A DNA stretch of 64,000 nucleotides from Neobacillus niacini (GCF_023715785.1 NZ_JAMBOX010000017.1:1-64000); one strand, 5' to 3'. Numbered from the stretch's first letter, positions 8,045 through 16,176 are shown. Notes: a model not told the origin generated them from the letters alone. Program-made: numbers and translations.

Positions 8045-9600
8045 TGGGTGATTTATGGAGTTATGCAAGCAATAACTATAACCAGATATTAGAACTGTTA
8101 GGACAACACGTTTACTTGAGTGTCTTGGCCGTTCTTATTGCAACAGTAATTGGAGTTCCACTCGGGATTTGGATTTCAAGAGAACCAAAGCTGTCAAAGC
8201 CAATTATCGGAACCACCAACGTGATTCAGGCAATCCCAAGTTTGGCTTTACTTGGTTTTCTTATTCCGTTTATCGGGATTGGCAGCACCCCCGCAATAGT
8301 AATGGTTGTACTTTATTCACTGCTGCCAATTGTAAAAAACACGTATATCGGATTAACAAATATTGATCGGGACATTCTGGAAGCCGCCAAAGGCATCGGC
8401 TTGACAAAAAGCCAAACGATGAAAAAGGTTCAGCTGCCGCTGGCCTTCCCGATGATTATGGCGGGGATCAGAATTTCGGCTGTTACAGCCGTTGGATTAA
8501 TGACCATAGCCGCATTTATTGGTGCCGGCGGTCTTGGTTATCTCGTATTTTCAGGGGTTCAAACAGTTGACAATGCGATGATTCTGGCAGGAGCGATCCC
8601 TGCTTGTATTCTTGCCCTGTTAATTGATTTTGTTGTCGGGAAACTCGAGAGCTCGCTTTCTTATACAAATAAACAACATTCCGCATCAAAGACAGGTAAA
8701 ACGACAAAAAAATTAATCATTTCATTTGCCAGCATTATACTTGTTATCGCGGGTGCGTTTTCCATTTATTCGAAGGCTCAAGCTGATGAGAAAATTACGA
8801 TTGGCTCGAAAAATTTCAGCGAACAATTAATTTTAGGTAACATTCTTGCCGAATTAATCGAGAATAAAACGGATATTGCGGTAGAAAGAAAGTTGAATCT
8901 CGGTGGCACCCAAGTGGCATTTAGCGCCATCAAGAGCAGCGATATTGATATGTATGTAGAGTACACCGGCACTGGACTTGTAAATATATTAAATCAGGCA
9001 CCGCAAAATAATCCTGACCAGGTTTACGACTACGTAAAAGAGGAATTTCGCCAAAAGTATGGGATTGAATTGTTAAAACCGCTTGGCTTTAACAACACAT
9101 ACGCGCTGTCCGTACGACAGGATACTTCCGAAACTTATGGCTTGGAGACCATTTCCGATTTGGCCAACGTCAGCGATGAGATGATAATGGGACCAACCAT
9201 TGAATTTTCAAACCGTGAGGACGGTTTAACCGGTCTTGCTAGTTCCTATAACATGGAATTTAAAGATGTAAAACCGGTAGATGGAGGATTGCGCTACACC
9301 GCCCTCGAAAATCATAAGAGCGATGTTATTGATGCCTTCTCAACGGACGGATTAATCGAGGAGTTTCAATTAAAGGTATTGGAGGATGATCAAAACTTCT
9401 TCCCTCCCTATTACGCTGTACCAATTATTAAAGAGGAAACCCTTAAGGAACATCCTGAACTTGAAGGAGTCCTTAACAGCCTTGCCGGAAAAATTACGGA
9501 TGAAAAAATGCGTGAGTTGAACTACAAGGTTGACAGCCTCAAACAATCGCCTGCTAAAGTGGCAAGGGAATTTTTACAAAAAGAAGGACTCATTGATTAA
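8044..9600 (+). CDS. opuFB: Osmolyte permease fused to its binding protein (OpuFB)
   Basis: This 518-residue fusion protein has a permease domain with about six helices at 1-210, with the EAA loop ILEAAKGIGLTKSQTMKKVQ near 118. Another membrane segment near 225-242 leads into an OpuAC-type substrate-binding domain (about 250-515: KITIGSKNFSEQLILGNILA, TGLVNIL, GLTGLASSYNMEF). This two-gene architecture is that of the Bacillus OpuF compatible-solute importer. Because the binding protein is fused rather than lipid-anchored, no separate opuC-type gene is needed, and none is present. The exact substrate cannot be fixed by eye. Confidence 0.88.
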   Translation: MGDLWSYASNNYNQILELLGQHVYLSVLAVLIATVIGVPLGIWISREPKLSKPIIGTTNVIQAIPSLALLGFLIPFIGIGSTPAIVMVVLYSLLPIVKNTYIGLTNIDRDILEAAKGIGLTKSQTMKKVQLPLAFPMIMAGIRISAVTAVGLMTIAAFIGAGGLGYLVFSGVQTVDNAMILAGAIPACILALLIDFVVGKLESSLSYTNKQHSASKTGKTTKKLIISFASIILVIAGAFSIYSKAQADEKITIGSKNFSEQLILGNILAELIENKTDIAVERKLNLGGTQVAFSAIKSSDIDMYVEYTGTGLVNILNQAPQNNPDQVYDYVKEEFRQKYGIELLKPLGFNNTYALSVRQDTSETYGLETISDLANVSDEMIMGPTIEFSNREDGLTGLASSYNMEFKDVKPVDGGLRYTALENHKSDVIDAFSTDGLIEEFQLKVLEDDQNFFPPYYAVPIIKEETLKEHPELEGVLNSLAGKITDEKMRELNYKVDSLKQSPAKVAREFLQKEGLID

Positions 9601-9609
9601 GAAACAGAA

Positions 9610-9645
9610 AACAAGCCAGCATTGTATTAACGGAGCTGGCTTGTT
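9610..9645 (+). terminator. Bidirectional terminator between opuFB and busR
   Basis: An 11-bp stem AACAAGCCAGC/GCTGGCTTGTT with a 14-base loop is followed by T8 on the plus strand and by a T-rich tract on the minus strand. It sits between convergent genes. Confidence 0.9.
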
Positions 9646-9650
9646 TTTTT

Positions 9651-10268
9651 TCATTCTTCCAAGAAATCAATCACACGGTCATATGTTTCTTCATCGCCAA
9701 TGACCAAAAGGACATCTCCTTCCATAATCGAAGCATAAGGACCAGGGGAAATGATTAATTCTCCCTTCCTTTTGATTCCGATTACGGTTCCTCCTGTATT
9801 TTGCCAAAACTTGACCTCTGAGATGGTCTTGCCGATATGACTGCATCCAGTGAAAATTGCCGCTTCAATCGGCGCCAGCGGATTGGTGTGGCGAAGCTTG
9901 CCGGAGTAATCCAATATTTTCCTTAATGTATCGTGCAGTTGTTCATCCAGCTTGTTTCTATCAGCCATCAGGGAAACCATTTGTTTCTCAAGATCTTTAA
10001 TGCTTGCCAAATTCGAAAATCTGGAAATATATTTAAACGCCTTTTCCCTTGATGAAATAACAATGCCGCTGCCCTTTGTTGAATGAACAATTTCTACATC
10101 TTCGAGGATTTTTATTGCACGCCTGACTGTTTCCGGAGACACCTTATATTCACTTGCGAGCGTTGAACGTCCGTGAATTTTTTCCCCAACTTTGAATTCT
10201 TCATCATAGATCCGGTTCGCCAAATCAATCGCTATTCGTTCATAGACTGGAATTTGTGCCCTTTGCAT
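9651..10268 (-). CDS. busR: BusR-type repressor: GntR helix-turn-helix plus RCK_C domain
   Basis: The 205-residue protein starts at ATG 10268 behind GGCGGTGG; a TTG at 10283 is the only longer option. Residues 1-70 are a GntR winged helix (VYERIAIDLANRI; GRSTLASEYKVSPETVRRAI). Residues about 80-115 form a coiled coil, and 120-205 form a TrkA-C/RCK_C domain (GKTISEVKFWQNTGGTVIGI; PGPYASIMEGDVLLVIGDEE). Streptococcal and lactococcal BusR has this same layout. It binds c-di-AMP through RCK_C and represses the betaine transporter busAB. Its position convergent with opuF supports the same job here. No other gene is in its operon. Confidence 0.82.
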   Translation of the reverse strand: MQRAQIPVYERIAIDLANRIYDEEFKVGEKIHGRSTLASEYKVSPETVRRAIKILEDVEIVHSTKGSGIVISSREKAFKYISRFSNLASIKDLEKQMVSLMADRNKLDEQLHDTLRKILDYSGKLRHTNPLAPIEAAIFTGCSHIGKTISEVKFWQNTGGTVIGIKRKGELIISPGPYASIMEGDVLLVIGDEETYDRVIDFLEE

Positions 10269-10421
10269 CAGAACCACCGCCAAATTACATTCTCAAATAT
10301 CTGCTTTTATTTTGGATACAATAACACTATACCCTTTCATACCAATATTTGCGAGCTTAACTAAAGTCCTTCTGAGGATTTTAAGATAATTTCAAAAGGA
10401 TTTTTATAATGAGGTGCAGCA

Positions 10422-10988
10422 ATGAAGCGGAAAGTCATTATTATCTTAAGTCTGGCATTCATTCTCTTTATGGCGGGATTATTCATATACTACCTCATAA
10501 AGGATGATTCTTCGAGGTGGCAGGTTGCCCTTGGCGGGATTTTTGCCTCTGCCTTGCCGCTAGCTTTGTTAAAATTAAAAAACAACCCCTTTAATATTCC
10601 AATGATAGCTGGGTATTTTTTATTTTTATTTTGTTCGCTGTTTTTGGGTTCGATTGCAAGCTTTTATCTTCATCATCGATGGTGGGATTCGACATTGCAC
10701 CTTTATAAGGGGTTGTATGTCGGCATCATTGGGATTGCTTTATATAAACGGCTCATTCCGCAACCGGTACGGAAGGACGTATCTGCCTGGATTCTTGTTT
10801 TATTCGTGCTCTCACTTGCTGTTTTGGCGAGCGTGCTTTGGGAAATTTACGAATTTGTTGGCGATGTGACTTTTACCCATACGATGCAGCGAGGCGGGAA
10901 CAAGGATACGATGTATGACCTTTTATGCGGGGTTGCAGGAGGCATTTTGGTGGCGATTTATGCCGGGGTTAGGAAACAGAAAGTATAA
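10422..10988 (+). CDS. Multi-pass membrane protein, YjdF/DUF2238-like, copy 1
   Basis: The 188-residue protein starts behind GAGGTG and has about five or six helices. The motif HHRWWDSTLHLYKG, followed by SVLWEIYEFVGD and QRGGNKDTMYDLLCGVAGG, recalls the HxxDxxxHxxxG and WEIxE motifs of the YjdF/DUF2238 membrane family. It is paralogous to the next gene, which follows 14 bases later. The function is unknown. Divergent from busR, the pair could belong to envelope or osmotic physiology, but this is only positional. Confidence 0.65.
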   Translation: MKRKVIIILSLAFILFMAGLFIYYLIKDDSSRWQVALGGIFASALPLALLKLKNNPFNIPMIAGYFLFLFCSLFLGSIASFYLHHRWWDSTLHLYKGLYVGIIGIALYKRLIPQPVRKDVSAWILVLFVLSLAVLASVLWEIYEFVGDVTFTHTMQRGGNKDTMYDLLCGVAGGILVAIYAGVRKQKV

Positions 10989-11002
10989 GCGGGGCGATTA
11001 AT

Positions 11003-11584
11003 ATGAATCGAAAACTCGTAATGATAGTAAGTGCATTGTATGTTATATTCATGGCGGTTCTTGCGTTTTACTACCGGAATATTGATGAATCCTTTAAATC
11101 AACGGTGGCGATTGGCGGCATTGTTTGCGGGGCTATTCCTCTTCTGCTGGCGTTATTTACCAAACTGCAATTTAATCTGCCCATCGTCTTTTCCTATTTA
11201 ATTTTTTTGGTCGGATCACAGTATCTTGGCTCCATTCGGGGCTGGTATGGCTTGGGCTGGTGGGATACCTTTTTGCATTTCGTCAGCGGTGCTCTTTTGG
11301 CCTTTGCCGGAATTGCCTTATACGAAAGACTTATTCACAGAAATGCCGGTCATGAAATATCCCCATGGTTTGTATTCTGGTTTACCTTGTCATTCGCAAC
11401 ATTTGGTGGCGTTTTATGGGAAATCTATGAATTTAGCTGCGACCAATTTTTCAACATGACCCTGCAGGGAGGCGGGAATAAGGATACGATGATTGATTTA
11501 ATCTCCGATACCGCAGGAGGGTTGGCGATTGCCATTTGGAGCGCAATAAGAACAAAAGGAAAGCAAAGGAATATAGAACTGTAA
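11003..11584 (+). CDS. Multi-pass membrane protein, YjdF/DUF2238-like, copy 2
   Basis: The 193-residue paralogue of the preceding protein shares LGWWDTFLHFVSGALLAF, GGVLWEIYEFSCDQ and GGGNKDTMIDLISDTAGG. It keeps the family's D..LHxxSG motif better than copy 1, where the matching stretch is LHLYKG. Start ATG 11003 follows GCGGGGCG. The two genes form an operon by tandem duplication. No terminator is obvious, and the repeat tract downstream begins 2 bases after the stop. Confidence 0.65.
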   Translation: MNRKLVMIVSALYVIFMAVLAFYYRNIDESFKSTVAIGGIVCGAIPLLLALFTKLQFNLPIVFSYLIFLVGSQYLGSIRGWYGLGWWDTFLHFVSGALLAFAGIALYERLIHRNAGHEISPWFVFWFTLSFATFGGVLWEIYEFSCDQFFNMTLQGGGNKDTMIDLISDTAGGLAIAIWSAIRTKGKQRNIEL

Positions 11585-11585
11585 G

Positions 11586-11750
11586 ACGACAAAATACTTG
11601 AGAAAGCAACTCCTTAAAACCTTTATTTATCAAGGCAAAAACGACAAATAAAATTAGATAAACGACTGTCCTTTTGAGAAATTCTTAAAAAACGACAACT
11701 TACCTTGAGAATTTCCATAAACGACACAATACATTGAGAATTTCTCACAA
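11586..11750. repeat. Degenerate ACGAC-box repeats
   Basis: ACGAC recurs at 11586, 11641, 11662, 11692 and 11721. The last three begin imperfect units 29-30 bp long of the form ACGAC-N5-TACNTTGAGAATTTC. Similar ACGAC words occur at 12123 and near 16104. Nothing codes here, and the role is unknown. Confidence 0.5.
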
Positions 11751-11932
11751 GGACGATTTTCTTGGCTGGTATAAACACTGACGTAGTTTAATTAAAAACC
11801 TAAAACTTACTTTTTGAATTACGTTCGAGAAGGTTCGTGATACTAGCTTTTATAAGGCAAAAAGAATTCTGCTACGAATTGGTGTTTTGCAACTCCCAAC
11901 CGAACCTGTTAATATTTTTTCGAGTGCCTTCT
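11751..11932. other. Intergenic stretch without a recognisable gene
   Basis: A 180-base AT-rich stretch lies between the repeat tract and the small membrane peptide gene. No ribosome site followed by an open frame and no strong hairpin was found on either strand. Confidence 0.4.
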
Positions 11933-12022
11933 TTATTTTCTCTTCTGTTTTGATTTACGACCGAATAGACCTATTGCGACAGCTACCCCAATGCCTACAG
12001 CAAACCATGAAGCGAAACTCAT
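11933..12022 (-). CDS. 29-residue single-span membrane peptide
   Basis: ATG at 12022 follows GGCGGTGGAAGTG. The peptide is MSFASWFAVGIGVAVAIGLF followed by GRKSKQKRK: one hydrophobic helix and a strongly basic tail. The build is that of small membrane regulators and of type I toxin peptides, but no antisense RNA gene could be shown. A short hairpin with T6 at 12083-12103 on the plus strand could end a small RNA or be incidental. Confidence 0.5.
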   Translation of the reverse strand: MSFASWFAVGIGVAVAIGLFGRKSKQKRK

Positions 12023-12245
12023 CACTTCCACCGCCTTTTTGGCTATAAACACATTTTACATATCTATATGCGGAAGGTAACAGCACTTATGAGTGCCTTT
12101 TTTGCTGCCGATATTCCTTAAACGACCTCCTTATGTAAGATTTTCTTCTTCAAGTAAAGCGCCCTTTAGTTTAAGTACATTTCTTCCCATTATTTTCGTT
12201 TGGTTCACCAGGACTTATCGCTTTCTCATATATTAAGTTCTTTAT

Positions 12246-12638
12246 TTACTGCATTTCCCATTTGAATTTTCCATTATACTGTTTAAGTTGTTTTTTCACT
12301 TGTTCCAATTCATAAAAACTTGAATGCGCCTTTTTGACAATTTCTTCATCCGTTTTACCTTCTTTTAGAAGAGTCCTGATAAGTTCATATCTTGATGCTT
12401 CAAACTCAAAATAACCATGATATACATTAAGCTGATTTCTTATGTCTTTTAATTCAACATAGCTGGTTGTTGCTATATAAACAATCTCTTGGTCTGTTTT
12501 GCCCATTTGTATAAGAGTTCTAACAATGCTATATCTTTGGTTTACTTGACCTGTCGCATATCCTTCTCCCCATCCGTTATCCCAAGCTATATCGTAGCAT
12601 TCTTGTTGATTTTGTTTGTTTTGCATTTTAAACTTCAT
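12246..12638 (-). CDS. Small protein with two internal repeats
   Basis: The 130-residue protein starts at ATG 12638 behind AAGGAGGAACC. After an N-terminal 35 residues, two homologous units of about 48 residues follow. Each has the form RYxxxRTLxxxGKTDxEIV, then a Ser/Tyr-Glu-Leu stretch and a coiled helix ending xxQLxxYxGxFxxE. The helical GKTDxEIV repeats resemble the tails of Rpn/PD-(D/E)XK transposase-like proteins and may mediate protein contacts. No enzyme motif is seen. The gene is monocistronic in an accessory, AT-rich region. Confidence 0.6.
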   Translation of the reverse strand: MKFKMQNKQNQQECYDIAWDNGWGEGYATGQVNQRYSIVRTLIQMGKTDQEIVYIATTSYVELKDIRNQLNVYHGYFEFEASRYELIRTLLKEGKTDEEIVKKAHSSFYELEQVKKQLKQYNGKFKWEMQ

Positions 12639-13165
12639 AGTAGGGTTCCTCCTTAAGGTTTTGAGTTAGAGTGGTGTCTATACTCATATCTTACTGAGGA
12701 GCCCTATTTTTTTCAAAGTCGAAAAATAACGATCTACAGGAATGCTAACCTGCCCCGTTAACGCAAATTGGAGCTGCCGTATAGACAACTCCCTGTTCAG
12801 CTATTGCCTCCGTTAGCTTAACGGCGCTTGATTAGCTCTATAATAGTAAATCTATCAACCTCTGAAATCAATTGAAATTGCCTGAACAGGTGCTTTCTTA
12901 GAGCTAGCTGGTGGAATGAACTCTCTAATCCCAGTCGAGTTACTTGTCATCCTGGAAGCTAAGCAGAAGCCCAAATTAAGCCAGTATATCATCACATAAT
13001 AATATTTTGGTAATTAATCACCTTAAGACACGCATAGCTGCGTTTACCGACCTCATAATGGGAATCCTTACTTAAAAACAAAGTTGCCATTTTGTGTGTT
13101 TTCTTTTAACGTTCATAGAATTATCGTTATTTTTGTCGAAAATTAATTTCATCATTTAAACTGAA
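12639..13165. other. Non-coding stretch with a decayed-element look
   Basis: A palindrome CCGTTAGCTTAACGG lies at about 12811-12825, and the word TGCCCCGTTAA occurs at 12751; GCCCCGTTAA recurs at 47311. A plus-strand frame without a start (12886-12999, including GGMNSLIPVELLVILEAKQK) looks like the tail of a lost gene. Base composition is richer in GC than the flanks. It is probably the remains of a mobile or dispersed element. Confidence 0.35.
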
Positions 13166-13174
13166 TGGTATAAT
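13166..13174 (+). promoter_or_regulatory. Extended -10 promoter element
   Basis: TGGTATAAT at 13166-13174 is an extended -10 box directly upstream of the zinc-motif protein gene. Its position, only five bases before the ATG at 13179, argues that this ATG is not the true start and supports the GTG at 13209. Confidence 0.6.
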
Positions 13175-13208
13175 TTACATGAATATTTTACCAATACGGG
13201 GTGGTTAT

Positions 13209-13910
13209 GTGGCTAATAAGCTGTTTTTAAATCAAAAAGATAGAACATTACTCCTAATTAGTGAAATTACAAAGGATTACGATTGGTTTTATCAATTATT
13301 GAGAGAAAATAAACGTGTAACTGAGGAATTGATTGAAGAACTACCGAAAAAGCAGAAAGACTTTATACAAGATATACTCCCTTTGGTTAAACAAAATGCA
13401 ACAAATGAATGGAAAGAAAGTACCCAACCAATGCTGGATTCGGGAGAAAACAGAGAAAAGTGGTTGAAATGTAGGCTTTGCAATACCCCTACACGATATA
13501 TTCATTACATTGTAAATAGAAAAACCAGGGAAACAATCAACGTTGGTAGTGAGTGTGTTAAAGAGTATGCGTTTAATGATAAAGATATTAATGAAAGCAG
13601 AAGAGAAGCAATCGAAATTAGAAGATTAATACTTTTGAATGAGAGTGTAAAAGGTATTAATAAAATAGTCGAAAATTGGAAAATCGATTTAGAAAAATAC
13701 CCTGTTTTAATACCTTCAAATTTGGCAAATAAATATCTAAATATAGGTCTTGAGCTATCAGATTTGTTCGACCACTTTATCAAAGGAAAATTCAAAGAAA
13801 ATACAGTAGAAAGAATACTTCATTTAGTCGAAAAAGGGAAGCTTGAAAAAGAAAAATTCGAAGTCTATATTAACAACCAAGAAAATAACCTGTTTCTGGC
13901 ATTTAAATGA
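13209..13910 (+). CDS. Hypothetical protein with a CxxC...GSxC zinc-ribbon-like motif
   Basis: The 233-residue protein starts at GTG 13209 behind GGGGTGG; the ATG at 13179 overlaps the promoter. Near residues 87-118 it reads KCRLCNTPTRYIHYI..., later NVGSECVKEY, a Cys-x2-Cys plus distal GSxC arrangement suited to zinc binding. The rest is lysine- and glutamate-rich, helical and unlike any family I can name. The low GC content and isolated position suggest acquired DNA. Confidence 0.6.
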   Translation: MANKLFLNQKDRTLLLISEITKDYDWFYQLLRENKRVTEELIEELPKKQKDFIQDILPLVKQNATNEWKESTQPMLDSGENREKWLKCRLCNTPTRYIHYIVNRKTRETINVGSECVKEYAFNDKDINESRREAIEIRRLILLNESVKGINKIVENWKIDLEKYPVLIPSNLANKYLNIGLELSDLFDHFIKGKFKENTVERILHLVEKGKLEKEKFEVYINNQENNLFLAFK

Positions 13911-14094
13911 TGTAGGTTTTGGCAGGATAATTATTAATCTTTATGAATCTCTTTTCAAAGATAAAATGTATAGGTGTTAATTTTTATACAGACTTTGTTA
14001 CGCTGCGCTTATTGAACAAACGGGCCAGATTGTTGAAGATCAAGGTAGAAAATCATCAAACTTTTTATAAAACAAATACTTAAATAGGCCGGTA

Positions 14095-14137
14095 AAAGAA
14101 TCCATTTTGATCAATCTTTTTTCAAAATGGATCTTCT
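14095..14137. terminator. Convergent terminator before the LysR gene end
   Basis: The imperfect stem GAATCCATTTTGA/TCAAAATGGATCTTC has a loop containing T6 and T-rich flanks on both sides. It lies between convergent genes. The preceding 13911-14094 holds no gene. Confidence 0.7.
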
Positions 14138-14198
14138 TATTTACCATGAAAATACGGGTTTGTGAGGTATTTTATTAAACTAATGTAGTCAATTATTT

Positions 14199-15092
14199 TT
14201 AGGATAAATCTTTACTGGTAACGAATGACGATTCAATCAATTTAATAATTTGTTGTTTAGTTTGACTTAAATAGTTTCTTTTTTTTGAAGGAATTAATAA
14301 TCCTATAGGCATTTTGGAATCAAATCCCTTGACCTTAAATGAGATATTACTTTGCTCTAAAATAGTTCCCTTAGGGATAATGCCTATTGCATCTCCAGAA
14401 ACGATTTGTGGAATGAGATGTAGTGCACTACAATTGTATACTCTTTTAAATGATAGATTGTTTTCTGATAGGAAAGCATTCACAGATTGATAATAATAAC
14501 AACTATTCTCTCCAATTAAAATAGGGTAATTAATGATATCCGATATTTCAACTGACTTTTTCTGTAAGATTGGATGATGAGGGTCATTGACAATAAATTC
14601 GATTTGTTCGTTGCATAATGGAGTAAAATTCACATTAGAACTATTTTTGTTGTTTCCGCAAACAGCAAAATCAATTTTTTTTTGTTCCATTATTTGAGAT
14701 AAAAGTGCTGTATTTCCTACAACAAAATCACAATGTATATACGGCTTCTCATTGTTTAAATAGTCTAATATTGACGGGATTAATTTTTTTGCAACAGATT
14801 CTGTTAGTCCTATTTTTAATGTTCCTTTCTCCTCATTGCTTATACGCTGCGCTTGAGAAATTGAATAATCCCAATGCATTAACAAGTTATCCACTTCCTC
14901 TGCAAATAAAGTACCTTCATCTGTTAACCGAGCATCCCATCCTCGTTCAAATAGAAGAAAACCAAGTTCATTTTCTAATTTTTTTATATGTGTTGTTACG
15001 GTTGATTGAGCATAGTTTAATTTTTTTGCCGCAAGTGAGAAAGTTCCTTCTTCGACAATCATTTTAAATGTATTTAACTCTTTTACTTCCAT
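14199..15092 (-). CDS. LysR-family transcriptional regulator
   Basis: The protein has 297 residues from ATG 15092, which follows GAGGTG by five bases; a GTG at 15098 overlaps that site. The N-terminal winged helix (about 4-62: LNTFKMIVEEGTFSLAAKKL, YAQSTVTTHIKKLENELGFL) is a canonical LysR HTH. The effector-binding domain follows (LKIGLTESVAKKLIPSILDY). It is divergent from a tautomerase/decarboxylase pair, the usual layout for a LysR activator and its target operon. The inducer is unknown, perhaps an aromatic breakdown product. Confidence 0.85.
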   Translation of the reverse strand: MEVKELNTFKMIVEEGTFSLAAKKLNYAQSTVTTHIKKLENELGFLLFERGWDARLTDEGTLFAEEVDNLLMHWDYSISQAQRISNEEKGTLKIGLTESVAKKLIPSILDYLNNEKPYIHCDFVVGNTALLSQIMEQKKIDFAVCGNNKNSSNVNFTPLCNEQIEFIVNDPHHPILQKKSVEISDIINYPILIGENSCYYYQSVNAFLSENNLSFKRVYNCSALHLIPQIVSGDAIGIIPKGTILEQSNISFKVKGFDSKMPIGLLIPSKKRNYLSQTKQQIIKLIESSFVTSKDLS

Positions 15093-15201
15093 CTTCACAC
15101 CTCATCTTTATCGGTTTTATTGATAATTATATGATTTATTTTCAATTATACAAATCGAAATCACGAAAGTAAAATAAAGTTATAAGAAAGGGAGTGAATA
15201 T

Positions 15202-15615
15202 ATGCCGTTTGTTAATGTTTATTATCCAGAAGGTCTATTAAGTAATGAAGAGTTAAAAAAGGTGAGTATTAGTATTCATCATTCTTTAATTGAACATTTT
15301 AAAATTCCGGAAGATGATTACTTTCACATGTTTTTACACTACCCATCTAAACAATTTTTTTACGATCCGAATTACCTGTTAAAAGGAGAGGAAAAGAGAA
15401 CAGAAAAAATAATGTATGTTTCTATTACATGTGGGCCAGGAAGAACCATAAATCAGAAAAAGAGTTTGTATCAATCCATATCAAAAGCTATTTCTAATCA
15501 TTTAAACATCTCTACAACTGATATTTTTATTACACTAAACGAGACATCTGCTGAAAACTGGTCATTTGGTCAAGGAGTAGCACAAATGGTTAATATGAGG
15601 GAGGGAAAAGAATAG
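15202..15615 (+). CDS. Tautomerase-superfamily protein
   Basis: The 137-residue protein starts at ATG 15202 behind AAAGGGAGTG. After Met removal Pro is the N-terminal residue (MPFVNVYYPEG), the catalytic base of 4-oxalocrotonate-type tautomerases. The length is about twice that of the 60-residue monomers, like YrdN/MSAD-type two-unit tautomerases (second unit about 75-135: SITCGPGRTINQKKSLYQSI). Substrates in the family are enol or halogenated carboxylic acids from aromatic breakdown. Its stop overlaps the next start by one base. Confidence 0.75.
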   Translation: MPFVNVYYPEGLLSNEELKKVSISIHHSLIEHFKIPEDDYFHMFLHYPSKQFFYDPNYLLKGEEKRTEKIMYVSITCGPGRTINQKKSLYQSISKAISNHLNISTTDIFITLNETSAENWSFGQGVAQMVNMREGKE

Positions 15616-15929
15616 TGAATGATTATATTGAATCTAATATACCAAAGAAAATGAGGGATATGGCTCCTGATTTTGTTGATTATAGCGAAAATATATTATT
15701 CGAAAAAATATGGAGGGATCCTACTTTAACATCCAGAGAAAGAAGTTTATGTACACTATCTTCTCTAATTAGTATCGGAAATACTGAACAACTACCATTT
15801 CATCTACAATTAGCTGAAAAGAATGGAATTAATGAAAAGGAAATTATTGCTTTGATAACACATATGGCCTTTTACGTTGGATGGCCTAAAGCAGCTGCAA
15901 CGCTAAACGTAATACTAAGTAAAAAATGA
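15615..15929 (+). CDS. Carboxymuconolactone decarboxylase-family protein
   Basis: The 104-residue protein starts at GTG 15615, inside the stop of the tautomerase gene, with GAGGG about nine bases upstream. The sequence RERSLCTLSSLISIGNTEQL, PFHLQLAEKNGINEKEI and HMAFYVGWPKAAATLNV is the CMD fold. It has the QLPFHL region that in gamma-carboxymuconolactone decarboxylases binds the lactone, and lacks the CxxC of AhpD peroxidases. It is coupled to the tautomerase, so the pair probably performs successive steps on a ring-cleavage product. Confidence 0.75.
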   Translation: MNDYIESNIPKKMRDMAPDFVDYSENILFEKIWRDPTLTSRERSLCTLSSLISIGNTEQLPFHLQLAEKNGINEKEIIALITHMAFYVGWPKAAATLNVILSKK

Positions 15930-16020
15930 CCATATGGTATCTCTTTAAAGCATTTATTTAATAAAAGAGTTGCAGAAATTTTATTCCATTAAAGGGCGCT
16001 TTTGTTTAATGTCCTAAATT

Positions 16021-16080
16021 ATAAAAAGGCTAAAAATATGCAGGTTTTTATTCATTTTTGCATATTTTCAGCCTTTTTAT
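16021..16080 (+). terminator. Terminator after the tautomerase operon
   Basis: A long, nearly perfect stem AAAAAGGCTAAAAATATGCA / TGCATATTTTCAGCCTTTTT with one mismatch is followed by T-rich sequence. It lies about 90 bases past the decarboxylase stop. Confidence 0.85.
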
Positions 16081-16144
16081 ATTCAAAAAATATACTGCCA
16101 TAAACGACATCTTCTGAATGCCGAATACATACAAGAACATACTA

Positions 16145-16170
16145 AAAAGCAGTCCTAAATCGACTGCTTT
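16145..16170 (-). terminator. Terminator of the aspartokinase gene
   Basis: Stem AAAGCAGTC/GACTGCTTT is followed by TTTTTAG in the minus direction, just past the aspartokinase stop codon. Confidence 0.85.
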
Positions 16171-16176
16171 CTCCAT

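Noticed and set aside
13179..13208. ATG 13179 as start of the zinc-motif protein
   Set aside because: It lies five bases after a consensus extended -10 box and has no ribosome site; GTG 13209 follows GGGGTGG.
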